Shown: positions 46,076 to 57,815 of the stretch, one piece after another
Numbering within the stretch: the first letter of the stretch is position 1
How the letters are laid out: each line of letters begins with the position of its first letter
Assembly (NCBI GenBank): GCA_963693305.1
Contig: OY855915.1
Coordinates: 18,107,222-18,171,221, forward strand
Source: Meandrina meandrites
Taxonomy: Eukaryota > Cnidaria > Anthozoa > Scleractinia > Meandrinidae
Reading direction: 5' to 3'
DNA: 64,000 nt
The notes under the pieces: generated by a model
Told to the model about the DNA's origin: nothing
Databases searched by the model: none
What the model saw: only the letters and a program-made list of their open reading frames with translations
Translations under genes and position numbers: made by a program

Positions 46076-46280
46076 AAGATCGATTCCCGCCAAAGACTTG
46101 CAAATTGCTGGTATGTCAATACACTCATTGCCCGCGTTGGGTCTCGCCTAGACTGCCAAGCCTCAAGGAAGAGTCTCTTGTGGTAATCCCTCGCTCTGTC
46201 GACAATGGTGGCATGATCGAAATCCATGTCAGGTATCACCGACGCTGCTCGAGTGGGATTGTCAAACTGAGGCCAATAAA

Positions 46281-46387
46281 GAAAGCGAGGCAAATGCAGA
46301 AGAAACGAAAGCGAGGCAATTGCGCGTCCAAACGAAAGCGAGGCAAATGTAGTCCAGACGAAAGCGAGGCAAATGCAGTCCAAACGA
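46281..46387. repeat. 26-27-bp tandem repeat, 4 units
   Basis: Units begin GAAAGCGAGGCAA at 46281, 46307, 46334 and 46360, followed by ATGCAGTCCAAAC or variants. Imperfect. Confidence 0.9.
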
Positions 46388-46499
46388 AATCTCGATTTTT
46401 CTTAGCTACACAAGATTAGGGTTGCGTTCTCCAATCGTCGAACGCAATTAAAGCATCTACCGCTCTTTTTCAATCGTAAAATCGTGTAATAATCTATTA

Positions 46500-46945
46500 C
46501 CAGGAGTAATCGTAGATTATGTAGTGCTTTTGATTATGAAGTGCTATTTGTAACTTCAAATTAAAGATGTTTTAATTCTTGTACCTCTTATTACATTCAA
46601 AATACTTAACAAAATTCTTTTCACGCCTTATTATATAATCATATTCATAAATAGCCATCGCATTTGACCTTGACACTGAACTTGAAAATTCTGTTATGAG
46701 GGCAGCGAAACGTTGTTCCTTATTTATATCGCTAGTTTTTATTTTAAAATATATTTGTAACTTGCCTTGCGTGAGAAACTTTTAATTTCCCCACACAGGA
46801 GACGTTCAAGACGTTTTAACGGACCATCTTCGGTCTTCATTGGTTTTAAATGTCATAAAGGCCGTAACGGTTTTTTAACGGCTTACTATTTGGTGCGTGC
46901 TACGATAGCAAATGTCACAAAGCGAAACATTTAAACCGCCATGCA
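46500..46945 (-). repeat. Duplicated segment copy B
   Basis: Partner of 45826-46075 with an additional unrelated stretch in the middle (about 46560-46745). The minus-strand CTGAAGA core of copy A is changed to CCGAAGA here and GAAAC to TAAAAC, so the motif has decayed. Confidence 0.5.
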
Positions 46946-47108
46946 TAAAAGTTTACATTTACACGTTATAGTGGTCTCGATATTAAAAATCTTACTAAAG
47001 GTATTTCCTTTTTTCCATTTCGTTCCACAGCGATCTTTTTCTTGAACAGACAAGGTCCCTTGATAGTCTAACGCAAAGATTCTATTGCAGGCTCCCCCAA
47101 GGGTGGAT

Positions 47109-47330
47109 CATCGTTTTCAAATGTTACATCACACACTTCACAGAGCACAGTTTTCCCACTTGAAGCTCTTTGGTTTTCAGCTTCACGCTTAAAATGTAAA
47201 ACCTTTTTTAAATGTTATTTTTTCACGTGGTAATAATCAGAGTTGATCATCGTTTTCACATGATTCGTCACACACTTCGCAGAGCACGATTTTCCCACTC
47301 AATGCTGTTTGGTTAATAACTTAACGCTCG
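47109..47330 (+). repeat. ~80-bp direct repeat pair
   Basis: CATCGTTTTCAAATG...CACACACTTCACAGAGCACA...TTTTCCCACTTGAAGCT at 47109-47190 is repeated at 47249-47330 with about 15 percent changes. No function is evident. Confidence 0.75.
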
Positions 47331-47832
47331 ATGCTAGCATATAATTATATAATGTTTTTGAATGTCTTTTGACCACGTACATAGGAAAAATTTTCAAAAT
47401 TAGGTCTAAATACTGAACACTTGAGTTTGATATTGAATCAAAACAGATGTAAAGGCGGTGACTCCATGAAAAAGGAATGAAAAGAGGACAGAAAAGACTG
47501 GAACCAGACTCATGTTCCTTCAAATACGCGATGAGTTTTTCATGGATGAAAAAATTTACCTTAGGCACAAATGGTATGACATTGTTTAACTTTAACGCTC
47601 CAGTTCAATTCATGTCACGTATTTCAGCTGAATAGCAGAGAGATCGAACCAGGCAGAAACCTTACAAAACGATAAATTCACAAGAACGAAAAAGCAATAA
47701 ACTTGAAGAAATGTTATGAAAAAAGATAAAAGAGAGGAACAATGAAGGAGTTTGAAAGATACAAAGACTAGATTAAAGACTTTACCTGTTTGAAATTCGT
47801 GATCACCGTAGCGTTTAATCTCGACACAAATC

Positions 47833-47855
47833 AGCCAATAAAGAAAGTATAAAAG
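47833..47855 (+). promoter_or_regulatory. CCAAT and TATA boxes of gene at 47930
   Basis: CCAAT at 47833-47837 and TATAAAAG at 47848-47855 lie 97 and 75 bp before the ATG, placing transcription start near 47880. Spacing between the boxes is shorter than usual, so the CCAAT word may be fortuitous. Confidence 0.5.
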
Positions 47856-47929
47856 AAAATATTTTACGTGTCATGTCATATCTTCTACTGCCATTATTTC
47901 AATTCAATACTGTTTAAACTTCGGAAGAA

Positions 47930-48390
47930 ATGAATTACTGGAACTGTTTGTTTATCTTGGTGCCTTTTAGTTTATTTCTTCTGGACTTTGTGCAGCCGAG
48001 AAGGAATGGTAAGTATAAAAAGCTTTTGGATATTTTACAATGCAGTTGAAGATAATCTTATCATTACTGTAAAGCTCTCATAGTATTAAACGACACTCCG
48101 AAAGCCTCTAGCGACCTAAAGTCAAACCTTGACGTGTTGTGAGAACAGTGGAAATGACAAAGCTGTGAAGTCGAACCTCTCTGATCCTTACGGACAGTTC
48201 ACCTGGTCCGCCAAAAATGACAAAAATTCATATTACCTCTACCACACGGACACCGCGCGCATTGGATGGCCATTCAGACGCGCCAATTTTCTTCCCGATA
48301 ACCGGCCCGACAATTCGCAGCGTTTAAATTGGCTATATGATACACATTTGCGATACTTCGAAAGAAGCGGCAAACACGGCCGCGAAAGCA
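47930..48390 (+). CDS. Secreted or membrane protein, first two exons, partly resolved
   Basis: Exon 1 (47930-48008, 79 nt) encodes MNYWNCLFILVPFSLFLLDF followed by VQPRRN, a signal peptide or signal anchor, and ends phase 1 at a strong GTAAGT donor. A second coding stretch ends at 48390 with a GTAAGT donor in phase 1 and encodes DPYGQFTWSAKNDKNSYYLY, then WPFRRANFLPDNRPDNSQRL. Joining them in frame requires the weak acceptor GACAAAG before 48163; the better-looking AG sites give stops or the wrong frame. Either an intermediate exon is missing or the site is unusual. Further exons were not found before 49000. No domain recognised. Confidence 0.45.
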
Positions 48391-48805
48391 GTAAGTAACA
48401 ACGGCTGTTATGTTCAGAACTTTACAGTAGTTGCGCTTGTCTTTAGACCATACACATCAGTCGAAACAAGCAGTAGTCATTAAAATAATTTTATTGGGAA
48501 ATTTGAAAGCTGGAGATACTAAATTAAACCTTGTATTCAGATTTGTAAAAATTTACTGCAAGGAGCTGTTTCAACTTTTGATAGCTTTATTAGCCTTTTA
48601 TTTAAAAATACGTTTTTCCATGTATGCTAATGTCACTATGTGGAAGATTTTGTACTTAGAATGTGTCTTTATTTTCCACTTTTTATTGTTTTATCGATTC
48701 AATGACCACAGTGCATCGGGGAAATTCAGTTGCAAAAAGGCATGGTCACGTCAAAAAGACAGGCAGGTTCGCAATAATACATAATTAGCAGTTATTTTTC
48801 TGATC

Positions 48806-49097
48806 GTGGGAGGCTCAGTGGCTTAATTAATGATTAGTGCGCTGGACTCCGGATCGGGCGGTCCGAAATCGAACCCTGGCCGGGCACTGCGTTGTGTGCT
48901 TAGGCGAGACACTTTGCTCTCATAGTGTCTCTCTCCACCCAGGTGTATAAATGGGTACAGGCGAATTTACTGCTGGGGGTAACCTTGCGATGGACTAGCG
49001 TTCATCCAAAGGGCAGTAGAAATACTCCTAGTCGCTTCATGCTACGGAAACCGGGATAAGGCCCGGTCTGATGGGCCACTAGGCTCGTATGCAAACT
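48806..49097 (+). mobile_element. tRNA-derived SINE, copy 3
   Basis: Same order of segments as copies 1 and 2: TTAGTGCGCTGGACTCCGGA, AAATCGAACCCTGGCC (degraded B box), CACTGCGTTGTGTGCTTAGG, CACCCAGGTGTATAAATGGG, GCTGGGGGTAACCTTGCGAT and CGGGATAAGGCCCGGTCTGA. Full length. A further short head fragment (GGTCTGGGTTCTAGCGCTGG) follows at about 49155-49185. Confidence 0.88.
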
Positions 49098-49575
49098 TTT
49101 TTTTCTGATTAGAGGCCAAAGGGCTAAAGGATTGAGAAGTAATTGCCCTCATTGGGTGGTCTGGGTTCTAGCGCTGGTCGGGGACACCATAGACTACTTG
49201 TAGTCGGTCTATTCTCTTAGCGTCCGACGAGCCGAAAGTCTAGTGAACGCACGATGACTCGCTCCCAAAATTCCCCAACCTCCCACCTTCCATAAAATTC
49301 ATTTCAACCATAAAATGGCTTTGATACCAGTAAAGCTATGCAAAGTAATAATGTTTTACATTTATTCTTGCTTGATTACCTGGCAGCATGGCCAGGAGCT
49401 GTCACTTTGAGATCTAAGTAGATAGCAGTCCATTCAGTTTTACACTATATTCACTTAATAAGTATAATGCAGCAGTTAAATAAGATTTCGACGTAAAGAA
49501 CAATCACACAATTGGAAACAATATTTAACAATTATTCACCGAAGTGGAGGTGAATAGTGGTGGATATTTACCGAG

Positions 49576-49751
49576 TATATACCACACAAGTTGAATAACT
49601 AACGGACAAAAACATTACTTTCGGTACACAAAGCGACGCGCGAAGCCATTTTATTTCTCTTCCGCTGCTCGGAGGTGAATAGTACTTTGCTAATCACCTC
49701 CGAGTTAACCAATCAGCGCGCGCGGAAAGCACTATTCACTTGTGTGGTATA
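49576..49751. mobile_element. 176-bp MITE, TATATACCACAC ends
   Basis: TATATACCACACAAGTTGAATA at the left and TATTCACTTGTGTGGTATA at the right are inverted repeats. Inside, CTCGGAGGTGAATAGTA and its complement form a hairpin (49666-49705) next to AACCAATCAGCGCGCGCG. Same family as 50286-51290. Confidence 0.75.
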
Positions 49752-50161
49752 CAGCTATTTCAATTAACGTTGTCGGATTAAATCTTCAAACCTGCAAGTC
49801 AAGACCGAATGGTGCCATGGGTATTTACTGCAATTTGCATATCACCATTGAGGAAATCTACAAGTTTGTATTTTTGCACGTGGAATATTTTGTTTTTCTT
49901 TCCGTGAAACCTTTCTTGTATTTTTTCTTTCGCCGTTATGTGGTTTGGATTATTCTTTTTAAATGAAATGAGGCGAAAAAGGATCTTTTCTACACATGTC
50001 TGAAGAGAAAGGAAACGAAAAACGTCTCGTTTGCTATATCGCTGTATCTCATTAGTATTCAGCACGCGTGGAACACTCTTTCTTCGCCCATACTACCTTT
50101 CGGTCTTGTCTTTAAGCTCCGGCTTTGAGCTTCGATCCGACAACGTTAATTGAAATAGCTG
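49752..50161. mobile_element. 410-bp foldback element flanked by TATA
   Basis: 27-bp perfect inverted ends CAGCTATTTCAATTAACGTT...(49752-49778) and ...AACGTTAATTGAAATAGCTG (50135-50161). Inward, CAAGTCAAGACCGAA pairs imperfectly with TTCGGTCTTGTC. TATA stands outside both ends, so a TA or TATA target duplication is likely. It abuts the MITE at 49576. Confidence 0.82.
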
Positions 50162-50172
50162 TATACTAATAA

Positions 50173-50282
50173 ACAATTATTCACCAAAGTGGAGGTGAAT
50201 AGCGGTGGATATTAACCGAGCCGCGAAGCGGCGAGGTAAATATCCGCCGCTTTTCACCGACACTGAGGTGAATAATTGTTTT
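50173..50282. repeat. 110-bp hairpin, AACAATTATTCACC
   Basis: AACAATTATTCACC at 50173 pairs with GGTGAATAATTGTT at 50269-50282. A central GCCGCGAAGCGGC hairpin is present. A related left part occurs at 49526-49575. Confidence 0.8.
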
Positions 50283-50285
50283 AGT

Positions 50286-51290
50286 ATATATCAAACCAGT
50301 TGAATAGCCGGCCTAAAATTAAAAGTTTTACCGTGAAAGAAAGCAATTCAAAGGGCTGAACACTGCGCACATGAAAAGACGACAGCGCGGGAAAAGTCAC
50401 ATGACAACACTACACAGGCGATCGACCGAAATAAATTTGCAACTGTGTTTCGTTTGTTGAATGGATTTGGACGATTTCAAGCGGAATTCTTTACTTTATT
50501 TTCACTACTGAAGAACACAAGTCTTTAATTTACTCGTGAATACAACCTGTGCCGGTCATTATAGCCTGGGAAACGTCCGTGAAGTCATGAAACGTGCTTC
50601 AAAAACTGTTCATTGAATTATGTTGACAAGATGCTGCGAACGACCGCGAATGTCAAGAATACGTGGACTGGATTTGATCGAAGTTTAATACGGCTGCTAA
50701 GCTAGTTCACTGGAGGAGAGTCAGCGGAACAGGATTGAAAAACCACAGCAATTCACAATTGAAGTTGATCTTCGGTGCAAACCTAAATATTTTAGTCTCC
50801 AGCGTGACTTTATATGGCCGAGCCGAAAACAACTTGCCAAAATCGTTTATAGCACGACCAAAACAACTGCAAGGATTTAATGGCTTTAAAACAGAGATAC
50901 AGGTAAGAAATGTACTTAATTTTCTTAGTTGGACGGTGTATATTTGGAAAAAGTTCAGACTTAACTTTTTAAGTTTGCGTACGTGTACGCGGCGAAGGTA
51001 AACAAAATATTTTGTACTACATTTTATCAATCGTTTTGTTGAAGGAAACGCTTAAAACATTTTAAATAAACATCGCTACGTATCGCTTAACCTAGTATTG
51101 TTCTGACCTGGTAAAGTTGACAACACATTAAAGTACAGCGGCTTCTTTTATGGATCAAAACCCGCTTTTTTAACCGAAGTTACTCGTAGAAGTCATCTTA
51201 CTTTGCTCGGAGGTGAATAGTACTTGCTATTCACCTCCGAGCTAGCCAATCAGCGCGCGCGAAAAGCACTATTCACTGGTGTGGTATATA
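50286..51290. mobile_element. ~1.0-kb element, TATATA-CACACCAGT ends
   Basis: The left end (TATATATCAAACCAGTTGAATAG) and the complement of the right end (TATATACCACACCAGTGAATAG) match closely. The right part repeats the CTCGGAGGTGAATAG hairpin (51208-51242) and GCCAATCAGCGCGCGCG word of the MITE at 49576, suggesting that MITE is its deletion derivative. No transposase recognised; frames at 50707-51030 (-) and 50735-51001 (+) are unsupported. Confidence 0.6.
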
Positions 51291-51753
51291 CTAAAAGACC
51301 ATATAACACTGACTGCGAAATTTAGATAATATGACAGCCAAGTCTATACATCTGTTTTCTTTTGGAGTACATACTGATGGCTACGGGAAACACTGTTTAC
51401 CACTAAAACATTTATGGCCTGAGCAGCCAAACACTTATCATACTTCGTCTCTCTGTCAGAATTTCAATTGAAGATGCACTGGTTTATGAGGCGCCTAAGA
51501 TCGCAAGTTTCGCCTTTTCTTTTATCTAACATGATACGTCATTTTTGCTGCAAAGAATGTACTGGTGCAAGCAACACCTTCATGTAAATCATGCATATTT
51601 TAGCATGAGAGGTTTTGCACCATTCCTCACTTGAAGACAAAGGAAAAAGCGAACGCGAAAGTAGCATGTTCTAACGAGTGGAGTTATTTTATAGAACCGC
51701 GTCATTTGACTCCAGCTAAAACTAGAAGAAATGGTCCCCGGGAAATGGTCCCT

Positions 51754-54185
51754 TCACTCCTGGGATGGTCCCGTTGTCTGGTTTGGGTGGATGGTGTTTG
51801 TAGAACGCTTGATATCCCGCGATATCTGTCTAGGATGAGCCCTGACTGCAGAAGCATTGGTACACCATATCATTCTCTTCATCCTCTTCCTGAATTGCTG
51901 GTTCAGCAGAGCATACACAAACGGGTTGACAGCGGAATTGAACAAGATCATTGTGTTAGCGATGGCGATTGTGACCGGCCCAATGGTGTATGATGTAAAG
52001 TACCTTAAGAAGGCTAAAATTTGTATCGTGCCCCAGCAGATTCCAAATATAACACTGACAGTAACGACCGTCAATGTGACACGCTTCCTTACCCTCATCA
52101 CACCCTGTGAAAAGAAAGATGGTATTTGGATCAACAAACAAATAATTATGTTGTAAATCGTCAACGATATCACTTGTACCAGAAAACGTAGGGTGACGCT
52201 TTTGATCCCCTGTAGCCTATTTTTACTTGCTTTACATTAATAAATTTGTAAGGCATTCTCAAATCTTGTAATTGCAAGCGGGTTTGGCCGCGTAAGCAAA
52301 TCCGTCATTCAATGGAGCAATTTTATTATCCCTTGTGCGAGAGATCGTATATACACCTCATTTCAACGACTGAGTCATTGAAATGTCATCAAGTACAGTT
52401 TCGGTTCAATGTTTTGGCCCAGAACACAAAAAATTGAAATGGATAGAACTGTACGCAGATAATATATTCTACGTGTTTTGCTTTACTTTATCGATTCTAC
52501 GCATGAAGGCTTCTTTATTGACACTTACAATTTGTTGGTGGGTGAGTTGGTTGTCATTGCGTTTGTACCACAGGGTGTAAACAACTCTTGCGTACTATAC
52601 AACCATCAGTGCCAAGGGAAGAAATACCACAAAATCTGCCATCAAAGTGCTAGCCTTGCCCATCCACTGCTCGGGCCACGATTCTACGCAAACGTTGCCT
52701 TTTACCTTCTTGACCAGAAACAGCGGGATAATCAAAATTATTGAGAAGATCCAGACAGCAGGAATGATCGCCTGAAAAGGTTAAGCGTAAACCTAGTATA
52801 ACATGATCACAGAAAGGATAAATATCACAAACTCACGTAATTCCTCTTTCTTGTCCATACAAGGCTGAGAAATCTTCACAATCTCCGATAGATGTTTATA
52901 CATGAAGTGAGTGAGGCAGAGATTGCTTGGGTATGCTGTTAAAATTGCTACAGGTACTTGCAATCAGTACTAATTAGTCTAATGCTACTTCGGTACTATT
53001 GTGCATGGTGGATATAAAAGTCGGATGTTTTAACCATTTTTTTTTTCAAAGAACAAATGACATCAACATTCTACGTGAGCCAGTTATTGAACTTGCCAGT
53101 GACTCACCTTCAGTTTACGCTTGGTAAGTTTCCCCTTGTTGCTATAAGGATAAATTACTGCATAATACCGTTCCATTGCGATTGCAGTAAGTGTAGCAAT
53201 TGAGGAGAGAGCTCCAATCCATGCAACAGCTCCGCCTGTTAGCAACTTGCACAGGATACTACCAGTTACTCCCTCTGGATGACTTAAATTGACCATCAAA
53301 ATAATTCTTGGTGCAATAAATGTCGCGAACAAGATATCTGCTATAGCCAGGTTGACAAGTAGAAAATTCATGGGAATCCTGTGGTATAAGATAAAATGAC
53401 AGAAGTGGGTATGCGCAGGCGATAGTGTTAGACACGTGTCAAAGAAAGGTCCGAAGGGTCTCCAAACGGTTTTTAAAATATCCCTGAAAATTGTATTGAT
53501 TCAAAAGTGGACTGTATTATGAGAATCAGTTAGAATGAAGTGCATACCAGAATATCTATATTTGTCAAGACGTAAGGGCTTCTCCGGTCAACACGACTGC
53601 AGTTGATTGCAAAATATGCTTGTTACCCCGCCATCAAACCTGGTTATTTGGTCTAGGATATAACAGTTGACCAACTATGCATTGTGACCGTATCTTCTGC
53701 CTTCGTGTTCCTTAAAGGGACACTATCACATGGAGTTTGATTTATTTATGGTCACCACGGAGCTAAAATCATGACAAGTAGCTTCACTCATTTACGAGAT
53801 GCGCTAGAGCACCCAGCTAAAGATATTAAGTGAATTACTTAAGCGAGAGGAAAGTGTTATAAATTTTTGTCGATTTATCCAAGACATTTGAGCAGTTTGA
53901 AAATTTAGGCATTTGGGCTCTTCTTCTCAAATTTAAAGGAAATATCGCTGACCTCGGCAATATATTCATTGGTTTTCATTCCTTATGGTTGTTTCACCAT
54001 CTCCCATTTTAGGAAGAGCTTGTGCACGGATTACTGAAGTTTTAATAGAGTATACAGGTAGTCTCGGCATACCTCATATCTCGATTTCTCTTGACGATCG
54101 CACAAACTAGCGAGTTTCCCACGATATCTACAATGACAAGTACGGAGAGTACCGTTGTTATAGCAATAGCAGCTGATTCGGCCAT
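51754..54185 (-). CDS. Rhodopsin-family (class A) GPCR, four exons, one in-frame stop
   Basis: Exons 54185-54073, 53378-53108, 52771-52529 and 52104-51754 join in frame with AG/GT borders, totalling 326 codons including the final TGA. Exon 1 encodes a very short N-terminus and TM1 with GNSLV; exon 2 TM2-TM3 with LAIAD (D2.50), the TM3 Cys and MERYYAV in place of DRY; exon 3 TM4, an extracellular loop Cys (GNVCVESW), TM5 and YARVVYTLWYKRNDNQL; exon 4 TM6 (FGICWGT, lacking the usual Pro), TM7 with NPFVYALL and a 40-residue tail. A TAG at 52597-52595 interrupts the end of TM5 (LALMVV-stop-YARVV) while the frame continues perfectly after it. Peptide-receptor-like in appearance; the ligand cannot be told. 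It is a pseudogene, a null allele or a sequence error. Confidence 0.88.
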
Positions 54186-57030
54186 GACGGGAGAGCTTCA
54201 AAGTCAGGCGGAGGAACCTGGATAAAAGCAACACAAGGACACGCGATGAGTCTTTCGTGGTCCACCAGTTCTTACCGAAGGGAAAGAAACATTGAGCAAT
54301 TTGACATGATCAAACTTTCTGAACCATATTTGATTTGGATTGCTTATGAATGAAAAAGAAAATAACTTTGAAGAAAATTTTTCAAAATGTTATTCAGTTG
54401 CAAAGCGTTACCATAAAGCTGTGCCAATAGACGTCGTTGCCGTTTTAATCTTGAATTAGTTTACTAAAGCTGCGTTAAATACGGCCGCGCATTCTACGTG
54501 CGGTACAAAATGTTTTACAAAAAAATGGACTTTGTGGCTTGGCTAAAATACAACAAAGACCTCTATACTCTGCGCACTTTGCGCGACCTCTAGGCGCACT
54601 TTCCAGGGAAAGACACGAGACGCGCGTAACATTAAGATGCGTTCCATAAATAAGACCCGCGTTCTGGAAAGAGTCAGTTACGGCTGCGAAGTAAAACGAC
54701 TTCAAATGAGATACGTATCAAGGGAGGCACAAGTTTTCGATAGACAAATCATCTTTTTAAGACTTTTAAGACTTTTATGTACATCGACTTTATACTTCCT
54801 CTGAAGTTTCGCCTGTCTGTGCGGGCAAACCACAACAAACATTTTTTTCCTTCCTTTTTTCAATTTTTTTCAAAGTAGTGCGATAGTTGTTTACAGTTAG
54901 CTGTTCATTTGCAAACTGAATTTCGAGGAAACCAAAACAAAAACAGTGAACGGCTTGCGGCTTTTTTTATCGGGTCTGACTTAAACATCCAGAAAATAAT
55001 TTAAATAGACAGTTTACAACCGCTTTGAAAAACAGATGCCAATTTGCTTTTTTTTTTCACAGCACATATCAAACGTCAGCTTAAAATTAGCAAGAAAAAC
55101 CCTGTTGCAAATTTCACTCTCAGCTTTTCATGGCGAGCCCTCGAATTTCTTAAAAACGTAGGTTTAACAATTTAATACGGCAAAGTTGGCCCACATTACT
55201 ACAACAACGCTCTTCAAAATCAAAATGAATACAGTTTTGCATGTGAACAGAGCATTATTTAATATCGTGTGCTTGACGAGTTTTTAATTTTGTTTCTTGT
55301 ACAAAAAACCTTTTTTTATGGTACTCTTAACGTGATTAATATCATTTAATAACATAAACTTTATGCTTCATTCTGTGCTAACCTGTTGTAATTATACATT
55401 CACTAGAACACTTTTATCCATTGAATTTAAATTTAGCTAAACATTTAAGGATACAAAGTAGTGAAAAAGGTTTAACACAAAAATATTTTGGGAACAAACA
55501 AAGCCCTGAAAATATAAAAGAGAATTTTTTACCTTGAGAACGGAACTTTACCACAGTTTTTTGGTAACTGTATATGTTTGCATAGTCACATTATCACCAC
55601 AAAAAAGTCGTCTAAGCCCAGGTGTTTCACAAGAGGAAAGCGGAAATTGCCGCTCACAACAAAAAATTGTCATTTTTTAGGAACATTTCGGACCGTTTCG
55701 AAAAGGACTTAACATAAGATTAAGCCATGGGCCTTCTATCTTATGACTCTCTAAGTATAATGAGCTAAAACTTTGGCAGACTAATTCGTTTTATTTGGAT
55801 ATTTACGTTTAGAAGTTAGGTCACGCGATTAACTAACTAAATGACCTATGTGCTTAGCATTTTTTTTTCAATATTTTCAACGGCAATGAAAGAGGATCGC
55901 AAACTACTAATTTTATATCATAGAAATATATATATATATATATATAAAAATGCTGGCGGTTATGATTTTCTGATATAAACTCGAAAAGTTACATCATTAC
56001 TAAGACAGGTTTATTACGGTGTATTAATGATGTACTTACCTTTGGAAATATCAAAACAGGACTCAATGTTCTTAATTTCTACTCTTAAGGTAGCCGTTTA
56101 GAAAGCAAATGTCTTGATATCGTGTATGCGTTGAATACTCTTCCTTTTTATGTTAATGTATTTTTGATAAAAGTGATAAAAATGTCAGAAATACATTGTT
56201 ATTATTATTAAACAAATGGAAAGACGATAAGCGGACATCTCGAAAGGCTACGGTAATTAACATTTTAATTAAAGTTCACATCGCATAGCCTGCATTTGTT
56301 TTGCTGGGCATTTACAACATCTGTCTTCGACAGCCCTGTTATACACGTTAAATAGCGCAGACCAGTTTAGATTATTTACGGCGGACGATAATCGAAGAGC
56401 GAACGTAGCGGAAATTTTTTCTCGTTTCTCTTACTTTGATCCAATCGGCATTGACTTAATCTTTCTCAAATAGAGGCCATAGCTGTATTAATGCTTTGCA
56501 GTATTTTTTTCGCCGTCTCAGCAGAGTCCATTTGAAACACTTCTCGAAATGAATTTATCCTAACAGGTGAATCGTCCATGATGGAGCAGTGTCAGTGTTA
56601 GTAATATTGAGGGTGTGACCCTGGGTGATATCAAAACAACCTTAAACCTCAATTCACTGGTTTATATGTAACTGAGCTTTCATTAAGTCAAACACCTCTC
56701 TGAGATGACCAGCTCGAGTTGGTCTCGAGTGCGAACGCCTTAGAGAGAGCTCGCTGTAGGTCCTCAAATAGAACAAATCTAATTTACATAAAAGTACTAA
56801 ATTCGACACTAAAAGTACTAAATTCGATTTTTCTGAAACTTGACTATAATATGTATTTAGTCAATATCAGCTGATTTCAGAAGTTTAGCCAAAATCTATC
56901 AGCAAAAGTTTTTTTCTGGACTCGATTTTTTGTAAAAAGTGGGGTCCAATTAATTGCCAGTAACATCAAAAATATTTTTAACCATTTAAATTGATTTTCA
57001 TATTACTATCGCCGAATGATAGGCGGGGTT
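54186..57030. other. Intergenic, no gene seen
   Basis: AT-rich. An (AT)10 run lies at 55927-55946. No exon or clear repeat family could be supported in nearly 2.9 kb. Confidence 0.45.
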
Positions 57031-57659
57031 GGACATTAGCGCTCGCCCACTCGCCCACTCGCCCACTCGCCCAGGCGAGTGTCAAAACTGTCGGGCGAGT
57101 ACATATCACCGATCACTCGCCCGGTTTGGCGAGTACGATTTTAAGGTCCAGAATATATTATTTAAAATAAGCGTAACTTTCTACTTTAAAGTAATTTACA
57201 CTGTCCAAAGCTAATGCTTCGCAAAACATACAATTATAGCTTCGCTTGGTAATCGTTAAATGATGAAGGGACCTTGAAAATGAACTGAAAAATTCAACGG
57301 AAACCTTGTAAACTTCCTTAAACTAGCTTAAACTAAGGAACAGTGTCAAACGTGACTAAAAATTTAAGTTGGATATTTTATGTTCGTGGGCGAAGGAGGG
57401 GCGGGGGCTTAATGTTTTCTTTGTTTGTGTGGAGCTAGGAGACTGGGCGAGTGTAACCTGAAATCATGCCCTCCCTCCCTGCGTCTACTAAGGGGGAAGG
57501 AGGGCATGATACATTCGCTTGTCGAAAGTCATGTAAAAAAACCAGATTCTGGTTTTTTGTCTGATTGGTCGAGAAACAATACCTATGAATCGACGTGTTC
57601 TGATTGGCTGTCATACTTCAATGAGACTTCCGGTCCACTCGTGGTCAGTAAGAAACGAA

Positions 57660-57815
57660 ATGGCGGAGGCGAAGCGTGTGTTCAGCGAAGATGAGTTTTC
57701 TTCAGCGTTAGCTAAAGCGCTAACTAATTTCAAGTACAGTTCCCTGAAGGAAGAGCAAATCGAGTGTGTTCGACGCGTAATTTGTTTTCGTGAAAGCGGC
57801 TTTGTAGTTTTTTAG
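57660..57815 (+). pseudogene. RecQ-like helicase N-terminal fragment
   Basis: From ATG 57660 the frame reads MAEAKRVFSEDEFSSALAKA, then FKYSSLKEEQIECVRRVI, which resembles the Q-motif and start of the helicase core of RecQ proteins (Leu-Lys-x-x-Gln-x-x-x-Val-x-x-hydrophobic). It breaks off at CFRE before the Walker A motif; the last residues to the stop at 57813-57815 are antisense of the neighbouring ORF. A truncated transposon-borne gene is inferred. Confidence 0.55.

Noticed and set aside
46003..46383. 126-codon minus-strand ORF with repeated SLSFG words
   Set aside because: Its periodicity comes from the 26-27-bp tandem repeat at 46281-46387; no start context or domain.
51631..52156. Plus-strand ORFs across the GPCR last exon
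   Set aside because: Antisense shadows of the TM6-TM7 exon, whose motifs (NPFVY, CWGT) are on the minus strand.
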